A stretch of DNA of 61,892 nucleotides from a virus (IMGVR_UViG_3300037961_003161:1-61892), one strand, 5' to 3'; counted from the first letter of the stretch, positions 7,495 through 13,130 are shown. The notes: generated by a model from the sequence alone, not told the origin. Numbers and translations are program-made.

Positions 7495-7652
7495 GCCCAA
7501 GGGTGGAGTCGAACCACCAATTATCCACGTTGCTCTGCACACGCAACAAGGCTCTATTTTTGTTCTGTTCCAAAGAGGTCCACTAAATCGCTCTATCCCC
7601 CTGAAGAACTTCCCACATTACCATAGATTTACTGTTCACCTTGTACTTGGGC
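7495..7652 (-). ncRNA. tRNA-like RNA element, 158 nt, non-standard
   Basis: The 5' end GCCCAAG (7652-7646) is perfectly complementary to CTTGGGC (7501-7495), giving a 7-bp acceptor-type helix, and is followed by TA as at tRNA positions 8-9. Immediately before the 3' strand is a perfect T-arm: GGTGG, loop TTCGACT (fits TTCRANY), CCACC. The middle is about 125 nt, not the usual 43-57. It holds hairpin GTTGC/GCAAC (7547-7529) and nested helices CAAGG/CCTTG, TCTAT/ATAGA and GTTCT/AGAAC. I find no normal D-arm or anticodon arm with U33. It starts six bases after the stop codon of the zinc-binding protein gene. It could be an interrupted or degenerate tRNA or a viral tRNA-like structure. Confidence 0.5.
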
Positions 7653-7658
7653 TATATT

Positions 7659-7874
7659 TTATCTAAGACATGTACCGTAACCTTTACGTCTACTTGCCTT
7701 GTAAATAGCTGCAGATACTGACTGCGACACTATTTGTATTGTGTTACCTGTCTTGTGGTTAGTAATCGGAGCTGATGCTACACGCTCTACACCACTACAG
7801 CTTACACACGTTTTGTACCCGTATTTTTGTCTTACTGGGTGTACGGGCTCACCACATCTACAATAATTTGCCAT
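7659..7874 (-). CDS. Small zinc-ribbon-like protein (71 aa)
   Basis: The N-terminus has CRCGEPVHPVR (C5, C7) and CVSCS (C23, C26); C5/C7 with C23/C26 could bind one zinc, a ribbon found in small nucleic-acid-binding proteins. The C-terminus is basic (YKASRRKGYGTCLR). It is the first gene behind a promoter-like block (7893-7930) and directly precedes the tRNA-like element, so the two may be on one transcript. Confidence 0.68.
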   Translation of the reverse strand: MANYCRCGEPVHPVRQKYGYKTCVSCSGVERVASAPITNHKTGNTIQIVSQSVSAAIYKASRRKGYGTCLR

Positions 7875-7892
7875 AGTTAATAAGCTTTTGTC

Positions 7893-7930
7893 ATATATAA
7901 TATCTGACGGTGGTCGTTTTTTATTTGTGA
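7893..7930 (-). promoter_or_regulatory. Phage promoter block, copy 1
   Basis: Minus strand: TCACAAA, 17 bases, CAGATATTATATATG. It shares its layout, with identical 17-base spacing, with five further copies between 9075 and 10471. The start codon of the zinc-ribbon gene lies about 20 bases downstream. Confidence 0.6.
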
Positions 7931-8031
7931 TGGTGCCACCACTCGAAAAACATGTATAGCAAAACTGCTACAAATATTAGTATAGTAGTTAGCACTCGTC
8001 TTGTCTTTTTATAGCGCAGAATAAATACCAT
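7921..8031 (-). CDS. Single-pass membrane micro-protein (36 aa)
   Basis: Reading the gap gives a frame from ATG at 8031 to TAA at 7921. It has a basic N-terminus (MVFILRYKKTRRV), one hydrophobic helix (LTTILIFVAVLLYMFF) and a histidine-rich tail (EWWHHHK). Architecture and operon position support it, though it overlaps another small frame by 43 bp. Possible roles include holin-like or membrane-remodelling activity; no family known. Its 3' end overlaps the promoter block at 7893-7930. Confidence 0.5.
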   Translation of the reverse strand: MVFILRYKKTRRVLTTILIFVAVLLYMFFEWWHHHK

Positions 8032-8063
8032 ACGCTAGTTAATACTAAAGCCCACTCAAACAT
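7989..8063 (-). CDS. Membrane micro-ORF (24 aa), tentative
   Basis: ATG at 8063 shares bases with the stop of the upstream 36-aa ORF, and the frame reads MFEWALVLTSVWYLFCAIKR then a short charged tail. It is very hydrophobic. It overlaps the 36-aa ORF 7921-8031 in a different frame, so one of the two may be spurious; stop/start coupling favours this one, length and clear topology favour the other. Confidence 0.35.
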   Translation of the reverse strand: MFEWALVLTSVWYLFCAIKRQDEC

Positions 8064-8173
8064 TATCTAAATAAGTTAATTGCTATTAGTGATATAATAC
8101 ATAAGAACCCTAAGTACATTACTATATGTTCTACAACTTCAAAGAAGTCTGGTTTGTTACGGTATGCTTTCAT
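8063..8173 (-). CDS. Single-pass membrane micro-protein (36 aa)
   Basis: From ATG at 8173: MKAYRNKPDFFEVVEHIVMY, then hydrophobic LGFLCIISLIAINLFR and stop. It has an amphipathic N-terminus, one membrane helix and a positively charged end. It sits four bases after the previous small gene and its stop overlaps the next ATG, as in the rest of the operon. Function unknown. Confidence 0.52.
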   Translation of the reverse strand: MKAYRNKPDFFEVVEHIVMYLGFLCIISLIAINLFR

Positions 8174-8177
8174 AATA

Positions 8178-8291
8178 TTATTTTAAAGTCATGGTTAATA
8201 ATTCAAACTCATCTCTAGTAATTAAACCTTCTAGCAAAGCTATATAGTATTTAGTTACGTTTCTACCTGTTATTTTGTTAGTTACAATCAT
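8178..8291 (-). CDS. Small protein (37 aa)
   Basis: ATG at 8291, two bases after the stop of the 77-aa gene. Reads MIVTNKITGRNVTKYYIALL, then EGLITRDEFELLTMTLK. It resembles short phage peptides with a T-(G/N)-(R/K)-x-V-T-K-Y-Y start that I have seen in other phages, without known function. Gene spacing supports it. Confidence 0.52.
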   Translation of the reverse strand: MIVTNKITGRNVTKYYIALLEGLITRDEFELLTMTLK

Positions 8292-8293
8292 AG

Positions 8294-8527
8294 TTAATCT
8301 CCTAGTTCTATTAATTGGTTAATATAATCTTTTCTGTACTGCGCGTTATGTGGTGCGTTCTCGTTCCAGAATATACATCTGTCACTTGTTTTAGCAAACA
8401 TTGCTTTAAGCTCATCTTGTATAAACTGATAGTGAGTTCTGCCTTGTTGCCACGCTCTGTGGTCATCACTCATGTTGTGAAAGTGGTCGTGTACTTGTAT
8501 TTCCTGTGCTAATTCTTCTCTTGACAT
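8294..8527 (-). CDS. Hypothetical protein (77 aa)
   Basis: Begins MSREELAQEIQVHDHFHNM, is rich in His and Asp, and is predicted mostly helical. The His/Asp cluster (HDHFH, DDHRAW) might bind metal, but no known motif fits. Clear ATG, operon position. Confidence 0.62.
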   Translation of the reverse strand: MSREELAQEIQVHDHFHNMSDDHRAWQQGRTHYQFIQDELKAMFAKTSDRCIFWNENAPHNAQYRKDYINQLIELGD

Positions 8528-8528
8528 A

Positions 8529-8618
8529 TTAGTATTTTTTACCGTTAATAATTCTGTGTGAGTTTACTCTTTGTTGTCTCACTTGTCTTTTTACTTTAAT
8601 AGTTCTAAATGTTGACAT
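8529..8618 (-). CDS. Small basic peptide (29 aa)
   Basis: Frame from ATG at 8618: MSTFRTIKVKRQVRQQRVNS, then HRIINGKKY. Highly basic. The N-terminus resembles that of the 24-aa frame at 9890-9964 (MSTFQSLKVKYEV...), so the two may be paralogous micro-proteins. It lies between two accepted genes with three-base gaps. Confidence 0.48.
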   Translation of the reverse strand: MSTFRTIKVKRQVRQQRVNSHRIINGKKY

Positions 8619-8621
8619 ATC

Positions 8622-8825
8622 TTACTTATTTATTCTGTTATATAATTCTTCTATTACAAAGGCAAACATTTCTTCTTTCTCATCAAAGAATTTATTGTCT
8701 GACTCTTCATAGTCTCCGTACTCGTACATGTAATCTACTAGTACTTCATCTATTTTATCTATTATAGTATCGACTGTTTCATCTACTACTTTATTTATAA
8801 TTTTCTGAGGTGTTAATTTTGACAT
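8622..8825 (-). CDS. Small acidic helical protein (67 aa)
   Basis: Begins MSKLTPQKIINKVVDETVDT, followed by an acidic stretch (YGDYEESDNKFFDEKEE) and the helix MFAFVIEELYNRINK. Similar in layout to the 71-aa protein at 6121-6336. No function known. Separated from the gene upstream by four bases. Confidence 0.62.
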   Translation of the reverse strand: MSKLTPQKIINKVVDETVDTIIDKIDEVLVDYMYEYGDYEESDNKFFDEKEEMFAFVIEELYNRINK

Positions 8826-8829
8826 AGTA

Positions 8830-9054
8830 TTATCTTCTTTGAGTATAGTTTAAATCTTTATTTAGTGTGTGCAAGTCAAAGTTGTGAGATTTGAGTGCAT
8901 TGTAATTTATATAACAATAACCTTTGTGGTTAAACTGGTCAGACAGTGATATTTCTTCGTAATACTTAGGCAGTTGGTGTAACTGAAATGGTATATATTT
9001 AGTATTGTTGATAGTAATAATATTAGTTGACGAGTCGATTTTTAAAGTTCGCAT
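8830..9054 (-). CDS. Hypothetical protein (74 aa)
   Basis: Begins MRTLKIDSSTNIITINNTKY and is rich in beta-strand and Asn/Tyr residues. It is the first gene after promoter block 2 (9075-9113), with about 20-25 bases of leader. No family recognised. Confidence 0.62.
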   Translation of the reverse strand: MRTLKIDSSTNIITINNTKYIPFQLHQLPKYYEEISLSDQFNHKGYCYINYNALKSHNFDLHTLNKDLNYTQRR

Positions 9055-9074
9055 AGTATATAATTTATTTGTTA

Positions 9075-9113
9075 CAGTTATATTATCTGTAGGTGATTTA
9101 ATTTAATTTGTGT
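9075..9113 (-). promoter_or_regulatory. Phage promoter block, copy 2
   Basis: Minus strand: ACACAAA (9113-9107), 17 bases, CAGATAATATAACTGTAA. Its upstream box overlaps the stop codon of the lipoprotein gene, so it would start a new transcript inside the operon, ahead of the 74-aa gene. Confidence 0.62.
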
Positions 9114-9436
9114 TAGTATATTTCTTCTATTTGTAATTCAGAAGTAATACTGTTATTTGTTACATAGAAGCTCCACTCGTCTGTAAATTCTACTAATGGT
9201 ATAGATATTTTGTTACTTGACATTAGAGTATCGCCTTGGTAGTTAACACCGTAGAATTTGTAGTCACAAGATATACTTTCTACTTGAGGCAAAGAACCTA
9301 CATTTACTAAGTATATTTCTTCTGCCTGAGTATTAATTTTCAAGTGTGGATTAAGTGACGTTGGGTAATATACTTCCTCTTTAGTGCATGAGGTCATACC
9401 TAGTATGACACTCACACCTAATAATATTTTCTTCAT
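9113..9436 (-). CDS. Small phage-encoded lipoprotein (107 aa)
   Basis: The N-terminus MKKILLGVSVILGMTSCTKE is a typical Bacteroidota lipoprotein signal: two lysines, a hydrophobic core and lipobox cysteine (MTSC, C17). The mature part has beta-like segments, including YKFYGVNYQGDTLMSSNKIS, resembling small periplasmic or surface beta-sandwich lipoproteins. An exported lipoprotein in the early arm would act on the envelope of the infected cell; superinfection exclusion is one known role of phage lipoproteins, but here it is inference. It lies between two other small genes without its own promoter block. Confidence 0.7.
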   Translation of the reverse strand: MKKILLGVSVILGMTSCTKEEVYYPTSLNPHLKINTQAEEIYLVNVGSLPQVESISCDYKFYGVNYQGDTLMSSNKISIPLVEFTDEWSFYVTNNSITSELQIEEIY

Positions 9437-9438
9437 GA

Positions 9439-9678
9439 TTACTCAGTAATTTCAGATAAGTTACGAGCGAAGGCAGGCACCGCATTACTATTTGTATAGT
9501 TACCATATTGTTGGAAGCAAGGCATTGACTCAAATCTTTCTTGGAATGTAGAGTAGATTTCATCATGGTTATACTTGTAAGTTATACCTTTTTTGTTAGT
9601 AAAAGTGATTGTAGTATTAGTGCCAATTAGAGTTTTTCTAATAACAAATCTTTTAGTAGTTAAAGTGTTAGTTGACAT
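9439..9678 (-). CDS. Small paralogous protein A (79 aa)
   Basis: Begins MSTNTLTTKRFVIRKTLIG and is clearly paralogous to the gene at 10102-10335. Shared segments include LTTKRFV(I/M)RK, ITFTNKK, the QER block and YGNYTNSN. Predominantly beta N-terminus, helical middle. It has its own promoter block (9713-9752) and a 35-40 base leader. No function known. Confidence 0.72.
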   Translation of the reverse strand: MSTNTLTTKRFVIRKTLIGTNTTITFTNKKGITYKYNHDEIYSTFQERFESMPCFQQYGNYTNSNAVPAFARNLSEITE

Positions 9679-9889
9679 AGTATTTAATTTAAGTTAATTA
9701 TTTATTTTAGTTACAGTTTTAATATCTTTTAGTGAACTGTTTTATTTTGTGTAAAGTATATGTTTTGTTTAGTGAATAATTATAGTTGTAGAGTACTGCA
9801 CTATTTCTCTTTGTTCACAAGTACAATTATAATTAGTACAAAGTGTGACACAAGGTAGTTAAGTAAAGTATAGTAGTAGGCTCTTGTCA
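9679..9889. other. Non-coding stretch with promoter block 3
   Basis: About 210 bases with no ATG on the minus strand and no credible plus-strand gene. The part nearest 9678 is the leader and promoter of paralogue A. The rest is AT-rich, with several GTGACA/TTGTAC-like short words but no hairpin or repeat that I can support. Confidence 0.5.
9713..9752 (-). promoter_or_regulatory. Phage promoter block, copy 3
   Basis: Minus strand: ACACAAA (9752-9746), 17 bases, AAGATATTAAAACTGTAA. It lies about 40 bases upstream of the ATG of paralogue A. Confidence 0.62.
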
Positions 9890-9964
9890 CTATTTTTTGA
9901 CAGGTAATAGACCTTTTACTTTCATTACTTCATATTTTACTTTTAATGATTGAAATGTAGACAT
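9890..9964 (-). CDS. Micro-ORF (24 aa) with own promoter block
   Basis: Reads MSTFQSLKVKYEVMKVKGLL then PVKK and stop. Short, but it begins at the expected distance (about 25 bases) downstream of promoter block 4 and its first residues match the 29-aa frame at 8529-8618. Basic. Function unknown. Confidence 0.42.
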   Translation of the reverse strand: MSTFQSLKVKYEVMKVKGLLPVKK

Positions 9965-9985
9965 AGTATTATATTTTATTTGGTT

Positions 9986-10025
9986 ACAGTTTTAATATCT
10001 GTAGGTGGACTAAATGAATTTGTGT
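9986..10025 (-). promoter_or_regulatory. Phage promoter block, copy 4
   Basis: Minus strand: ACACAAA (10025-10019), 17 bases, CAGATATTAAAACTGTAA. It precedes the 24-aa frame at 9964 and shares its spacer ending CACCTA with copy 2. Confidence 0.62.
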
Positions 10026-10101
10026 TGGTGGCGAGTGCTATACACGTCGTGCTATACACGCCTTCGGCGTTGCCGCCTCAGCGCGTTGCATTTAGTAGAG
10101 A

Positions 10102-10335
10102 TTATTTAGTCTCTACTTGGTGCTCTCTTGCCCATGTTGGTAAGTTGTTACTGTTAGTATAGTTACCGTACTTGTGCCAGCACTCCATGTTATTTAGTCT
10201 TTCTTGATTGACAGAGTATACTGCGTCGTGGTCGTAAGTATAAGTTTCATTTTTCTTGTTAGTGAATGTAATGATAGTGTTGTTACCTATTAGTGACTTT
10301 CTCATTACAAATCTTTTAGTAGTTAATGTTGACAT
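10102..10335 (-). CDS. Small paralogous protein B (77 aa)
   Basis: Begins MSTLTTKRFVMRKSLIG, the paralogue of the 79-aa protein at 9439-9678. Roughly half the residues are identical by eye. Differences cluster in the C-terminal third (NLPTWAREHQVETK). It is the first leftward gene after the control region, preceded by tandem promoter blocks 5 and 6, so it would be among the earliest products expressed. Function unknown. Confidence 0.74.
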   Translation of the reverse strand: MSTLTTKRFVMRKSLIGNNTIITFTNKKNETYTYDHDAVYSVNQERLNNMECWHKYGNYTNSNNLPTWAREHQVETK

Positions 10336-10363
10336 GTTATTAAAATTTAATTAGTTATTGTTT

Positions 10364-10403
10364 ACATTTATATTATCTGTTGTAAGACTTATTAAGTTTG
10401 TGT
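10364..10403 (-). promoter_or_regulatory. Phage promoter block, copy 5
   Basis: Minus strand: ACACAAA (10403-10397), 17 bases, CAGATAATATAAATGTAA, about 35 bases upstream of paralogue B. Confidence 0.62.
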
Positions 10404-10432
10404 GTTACAGTAGTTACTTAATAAATAACTTA

Positions 10433-10471
10433 CAAATATAATATCTGAAAACTTTCGAGGTAAATTTGTGT
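10433..10471 (-). promoter_or_regulatory. Phage promoter block, copy 6
   Basis: Minus strand: ACACAAA (10471-10465), 17 bases, CAGATATTATATTTGTAA. This copy also contains TATATTTG, an exact fit to the Bacteroidota -7 consensus TAnnTTTG. It stands in tandem with copy 5. Confidence 0.62.
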
Positions 10472-10571
10472 AAAAGGGCCCCGTGGGGCTAAATAAATTG
10501 ATTTTTGTAACGTGCTGGCTATCAGGTAGTTAGGGGGCTACACTATAACCCTATATTTATAACGCTAAATA

Positions 10572-10617
10572 GTGACATTAGCCTATTAAGATTATATAAT
10601 AACAAGCTATTGTCACA
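10572..10617. promoter_or_regulatory. 46-bp inverted-repeat operator, copy 2
   Basis: Arms GTGACATTAGCC and AGCTATTGTCAC, same length and outer sequence as the site at 3019-3064, with a diverged AT-rich centre (AAGATTATATAATAACA). It lies 38 bases before the first rightward gene, so a protein bound here could control the structural operon. Confidence 0.6.
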
Positions 10618-10654
10618 CTTTTAATATACTTTCGATGCGAGTAATAATATACTC

Positions 10655-11017
10655 ATGGCATATATACAGAAAAATAATCCTTTTCCTATCACTGCTTGTG
10701 GTAGACGTAGAGCTGGTGGTATTGGCCGTGGTTTTGAGATGGACGAGCCTAGCAGCTTTAAAAAGCTACGTAAAACTACTAAAGGTAAAGGCCGTCATTT
10801 TTTATCTGCAAAAGAAGGTGCAGGTATGACTGCTGCCGGTAGAGCCGCATATAATAGAGAAACAGGTGGTAACTTAAAAGCACCTCAACCTGGCGGTGGT
10901 AAACGTAAAAGATCATATTGTGCTAGATCTGCCGGTCAAATGAAAATGCACAATATAAATTGCAAAAAAACACCTGAAAAAAGAATATGCGCAGCAAGAC
11001 GCAGATGGAAGTGCTAA
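10655..11017 (+). CDS. Basic, Cys-containing DUF6321-like phage protein (120 aa)
   Basis: The C-terminal half matches a small basic family common in marine phages: MTAAGRAAYNRETGGNLKAP, then KRKRSYCARSAGQM, ending AARRRWKC. Cysteines in SYCARS, INCKK, RICAA and the terminal RWKC could bind zinc. The N-terminal half is Gly/Arg/Lys-rich. It is the first gene of the rightward operon and heads a run of very basic proteins. A virion DNA-binding or condensing role is inferred from composition. Confidence 0.75.
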   Translation: MAYIQKNNPFPITACGRRRAGGIGRGFEMDEPSSFKKLRKTTKGKGRHFLSAKEGAGMTAAGRAAYNRETGGNLKAPQPGGGKRKRSYCARSAGQMKMHNINCKKTPEKRICAARRRWKC

Positions 11018-11029
11018 TAAAACAAAGAC

Positions 11030-11278
11030 ATGGCTTTTAAATTAAAAAACGAAGAAATAAAAAAAATAGTAGGTCAATTAAAAAACTCTGCTACAATGCA
11101 TGCTAAACAAGCTAAAAAGCTAGAAAGTGGTATGAAACTAAAATCACCTATGAAAGGTAAGATTAGCGAGCCCTGCAAAAGAGCTGCAAAACGTAAATTT
11201 AAAGTATGGCCTTCGGCTTATGCTTCTGGTTGGGGCGTAAGATGTACACGTAATCCTAGAAAATATTTAAAAAGATAA
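11030..11278 (+). CDS. Basic DUF5872-like protein (82 aa)
   Basis: Lysine-rich with the C-terminal signature KVWPSAYASGWGVRCTRN, which I recall from a small family in marine phages and giant viruses (KxWPSAYASGxxVxC). The first half is helical (IKKIVGQLKNSATMHAKQAK). The two cysteines, CKRAAK and RCTR, may pair or bind metal. Part of the basic-protein cluster; function unknown, DNA binding possible. It overlaps the next ATG by one base. Confidence 0.78.
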   Translation: MAFKLKNEEIKKIVGQLKNSATMHAKQAKKLESGMKLKSPMKGKISEPCKRAAKRKFKVWPSAYASGWGVRCTRNPRKYLKR

Positions 11279-11826
11279 TGTTTGAAGACTTTGACATAAA
11301 AAAGTATTTAGACAAAAAGCCGCCAAGTGATAATTCGTTTACTACGATGCAAGAAATAAAGCAGCTTAACAAAATTCCTATTAATGTTAAGTTTGTAAAA
11401 GAAAAAGATGATATTAATGCATCGTTTAAAAAGCTTATAGACGAAAAAAAGCTAGATGTGCCAAAAAACATGATCGATAATCTTATAAAAGATTCTGCCC
11501 CGATCATAATGAAAATAAAAAAACATCACAATAGGCCAAGACCTAAAGTTTTAGCTAAAAAATTAAATATTAAATTTGATGATAAAGAGCTAGATTCAAT
11601 GAAAACGCCGTCATATCCATCAGGGCACTCTGCTCAAGGCGTAATGATAGCTGAAATATTATCTGATATGCATCCAAAACACGCTAAAGCGTTTAGAAAA
11701 ATAGGTAAAGACATATCTTATAGTAGAAACGTAGCTCACGCGCACTACAAATCAGACAGTAAATTCGGCGAACAGCTAGGAAAAGACATGTATAAGCACT
11801 TAAAAAGCAAAAAAAATGAAAGTTAA
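11278..11826 (+). CDS. PAP2-superfamily phosphatase-like protein
   Basis: Carries the three-part acid phosphatase/vanadium haloperoxidase signature. Motif 1 is MKIKKHHNRPRP (K and RP), motif 2 is TPSYPSGHSAQG with the catalytic PSGH, and motif 3 is ISYSRNVAHAHYKSD with R and H spaced as in SRxxxxxHxxxD. PAP2 enzymes dephosphorylate lipid phosphates, nucleotides or small phosphate esters through a phospho-histidine. There are no membrane helices, so this is a soluble form, 182 aa. It sits inside the basic-protein cluster. Substrate unknown. Confidence 0.8.
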   Translation: MFEDFDIKKYLDKKPPSDNSFTTMQEIKQLNKIPINVKFVKEKDDINASFKKLIDEKKLDVPKNMIDNLIKDSAPIIMKIKKHHNRPRPKVLAKKLNIKFDDKELDSMKTPSYPSGHSAQGVMIAEILSDMHPKHAKAFRKIGKDISYSRNVAHAHYKSDSKFGEQLGKDMYKHLKSKKNES

Positions 11827-12094
11827 AAACTCTACATTCACAGGTTCGCCAAATAAAAAGAAAATGGGTGAGTTTAAGCACTCAGACGCGCCTGATGCTA
11901 AAGGTAAATTTAAGAGTTTATCAGCTTCTGCACTAGCTAGCTGGCTAATTAAGTCAAGAAAAGGTAATTTATCGCGAATTATTAGTAGTTTAAACCAACA
12001 AGTGGTTTTTAACCGCAAAAAAAATCCTAGTTACGCAGCAAAAATGCGCAAAACTATGGATATTGTACGTAAAAGACTAGGTAAAAAGAAATAA
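11816..12094 (+). CDS. Basic protein (92 aa)
   Basis: Begins MKVKNSTFTGSPNKKKMGEF, contains HSDAPDAKGKFKSLSASALA and ends IVRKRLGKKK. Conserved-looking and very basic; the SASALASWLIKSRKGNLSRI helix could bind DNA or protein. It overlaps the PAP2 gene by 11 bp and the next gene by one base, so all are co-translated. No function known. Confidence 0.72.
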   Translation: MKVKNSTFTGSPNKKKMGEFKHSDAPDAKGKFKSLSASALASWLIKSRKGNLSRIISSLNQQVVFNRKKNPSYAAKMRKTMDIVRKRLGKKK

Positions 12095-12561
12095 TGGCAG
12101 AAAAAGCGTACAGAGGAGTTCTAAAAGCACGCATCGCTAAGATATATGGTGGTGATGTAACTATAGAAAAGTGTAGAAAGCTAAAATCTAGACCAGGTGC
12201 TACGCCTCGCGACAAACAGTTGTGCAATTGGTTTATAAACATGCAAACTAACAGGCCTTCGCCTAACAAAAAGCGCAAGGACCCAGTTGTAGGGACAGGT
12301 AAAAAACCTAAAGGTAGTGGCAGAAGGTTATATACAGACGAAAACCCAAAAGACACGGTAAGTATTAAGTTTGCTACTGTAGCTGACGCTAGAAAGACTA
12401 TAGCTAAAGTAATGAGGATTAAAAAGCCTTACGCTAGAAAAATACAAATACTAACTGTGTTAGAGCAAAGAGCTGAAGTTATGGGTAAAATGGAACAAGC
12501 AAGGCTTGCAAGAGCTGCTAAAAAGAAATTAAAAGCACAACATGTACAATCAACCAAATAA
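12094..12561 (+). CDS. DUF5824-like basic protein (155 aa)
   Basis: Middle signature GTGKKPKGSGRRLYTDENPK followed by DTVSIKFATVADAR recalls DUF5824, found in marine phages and giant viruses. The N-terminal half (residues 1-65) has RPGATPRDKQLCNWFINM, which looks like a separate small unit. The C-terminus is a lysine/alanine helix (ARAAKKKLKAQ). Net charge strongly positive. Function unknown. Confidence 0.72.
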   Translation: MAEKAYRGVLKARIAKIYGGDVTIEKCRKLKSRPGATPRDKQLCNWFINMQTNRPSPNKKRKDPVVGTGKKPKGSGRRLYTDENPKDTVSIKFATVADARKTIAKVMRIKKPYARKIQILTVLEQRAEVMGKMEQARLARAAKKKLKAQHVQSTK

Positions 12562-12817
12562 TCCGTTTAAAAAAATTAAAGGTGGCGGCACTAAAAAAGT
12601 ATGCTTGCCTAAAGCTAAAGTTATGAGCATGTCTAAAGAAGAGCGTGAAAAAGTTGTTCGTGCTAAAAGATCTGCTGCTAGTAAAGGTAAATACAAAAGA
12701 TCTAGCAAGAGCTTTGTTAAAGGAGCTAGAAAAAAAGGTGCTACGCTTCGCGATTGGTTTCAAAAAGAAAACTGGGTGCAAGTAAATAACCCAAGTAAAA
12801 AATGCGGTGAATCATGA
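12542..12817 (+). CDS. Basic protein (91 aa) with conserved C-terminal motif
   Basis: Reads MYNQPNNPFKKIKGGGTKK, VCLPKAKVMSMSKEEREK, and ends NWVQVNNPSKKCGES. The KKVCLPKAKVMSMSKEER block and the GATLRDWFQKENWVQV plus PSKKCGE block are seen in other marine phage proteins. Basic except for the tail. Two cysteines. Overlaps the preceding gene by 20 bp and the next by 4 bp. Confidence 0.72.
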   Translation: MYNQPNNPFKKIKGGGTKKVCLPKAKVMSMSKEEREKVVRAKRSAASKGKYKRSSKSFVKGARKKGATLRDWFQKENWVQVNNPSKKCGES

Positions 12818-13092
12818 GAAGAAGACGTATACACGGAAGACGTAGAAAAAGATCTTGCCCTATGAAAAAGCAAGAGTTATCTCCACAAGCGGCAGCAGAC
12901 AAAGCGGCTAGAGATTTAGCTTTTGCTAAAACTGATGATCGTAGAGAGAAAAAAGCAGAAAATCAAAGATTAAGACGCTCTGCAAAGAAGAAGGGTGTAA
13001 ATCTAGCTGGCAAAGACTACGACCATAGCAAAGGTAAATTTGTATCTGTCAAAGACAACCGCGGTGAGTATGGTAAAGGTACAAGAACATAA
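12814..13092 (+). CDS. Arg/Lys-rich protein (92 aa)
   Basis: Starts MRRRRIHGRRRKRSCPMKKQ, almost protamine-like, then an Ala-rich charged helix (AAADKAARDLAFAKTDDRRE) and ends KDNRGEYGKGTRT. No enzyme motif. Likely nucleic-acid binding by composition. Its ATG overlaps the preceding TGA. Confidence 0.7.
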   Translation: MRRRRIHGRRRKRSCPMKKQELSPQAAADKAARDLAFAKTDDRREKKAENQRLRRSAKKKGVNLAGKDYDHSKGKFVSVKDNRGEYGKGTRT

Positions 13093-13130
13093 GTAATAAT
13101 ATAAACATCGATAACTTAATATATTAAGAC

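Larger units (their letters stand above)
10336..10654. promoter_or_regulatory. Divergent control region between early and late arms
   Basis: No credible gene. From left to right it holds leftward promoter blocks 5 and 6, a GC-rich hairpin (GGCCC, loop CGTG, GGGCT, 10477-10490), an AT-rich stretch, and inverted-repeat copy 2 before the first rightward gene. TTAATATACTTTCG at 10621-10634 is a possible rightward -7 element (TAnnTTTG-like). This arrangement separates leftward and rightward transcription units. Confidence 0.6.

Noticed and set aside
7426-7626. Plus-strand open frame of 66 codons across the tRNA-like element
   Set aside because: It runs antisense to the structured RNA, has no leader like other genes here, and its start-to-stop composition (GWSRTTNYPRC-type) is typical of frames read against tRNA T-arms.
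7495-7652. Plain tRNA or tmRNA call
   Set aside because: No D-arm or anticodon loop with U33 can be placed at normal spacing, and there is no tag reading frame or pseudoknot set, so I kept the neutral name tRNA-like element.
10635-10829. Alternative 64-codon frame at the start of the rightward operon
   Set aside because: It overlaps the well-supported basic Cys protein in another frame and is hydrophobic without a matching neighbour or leader.
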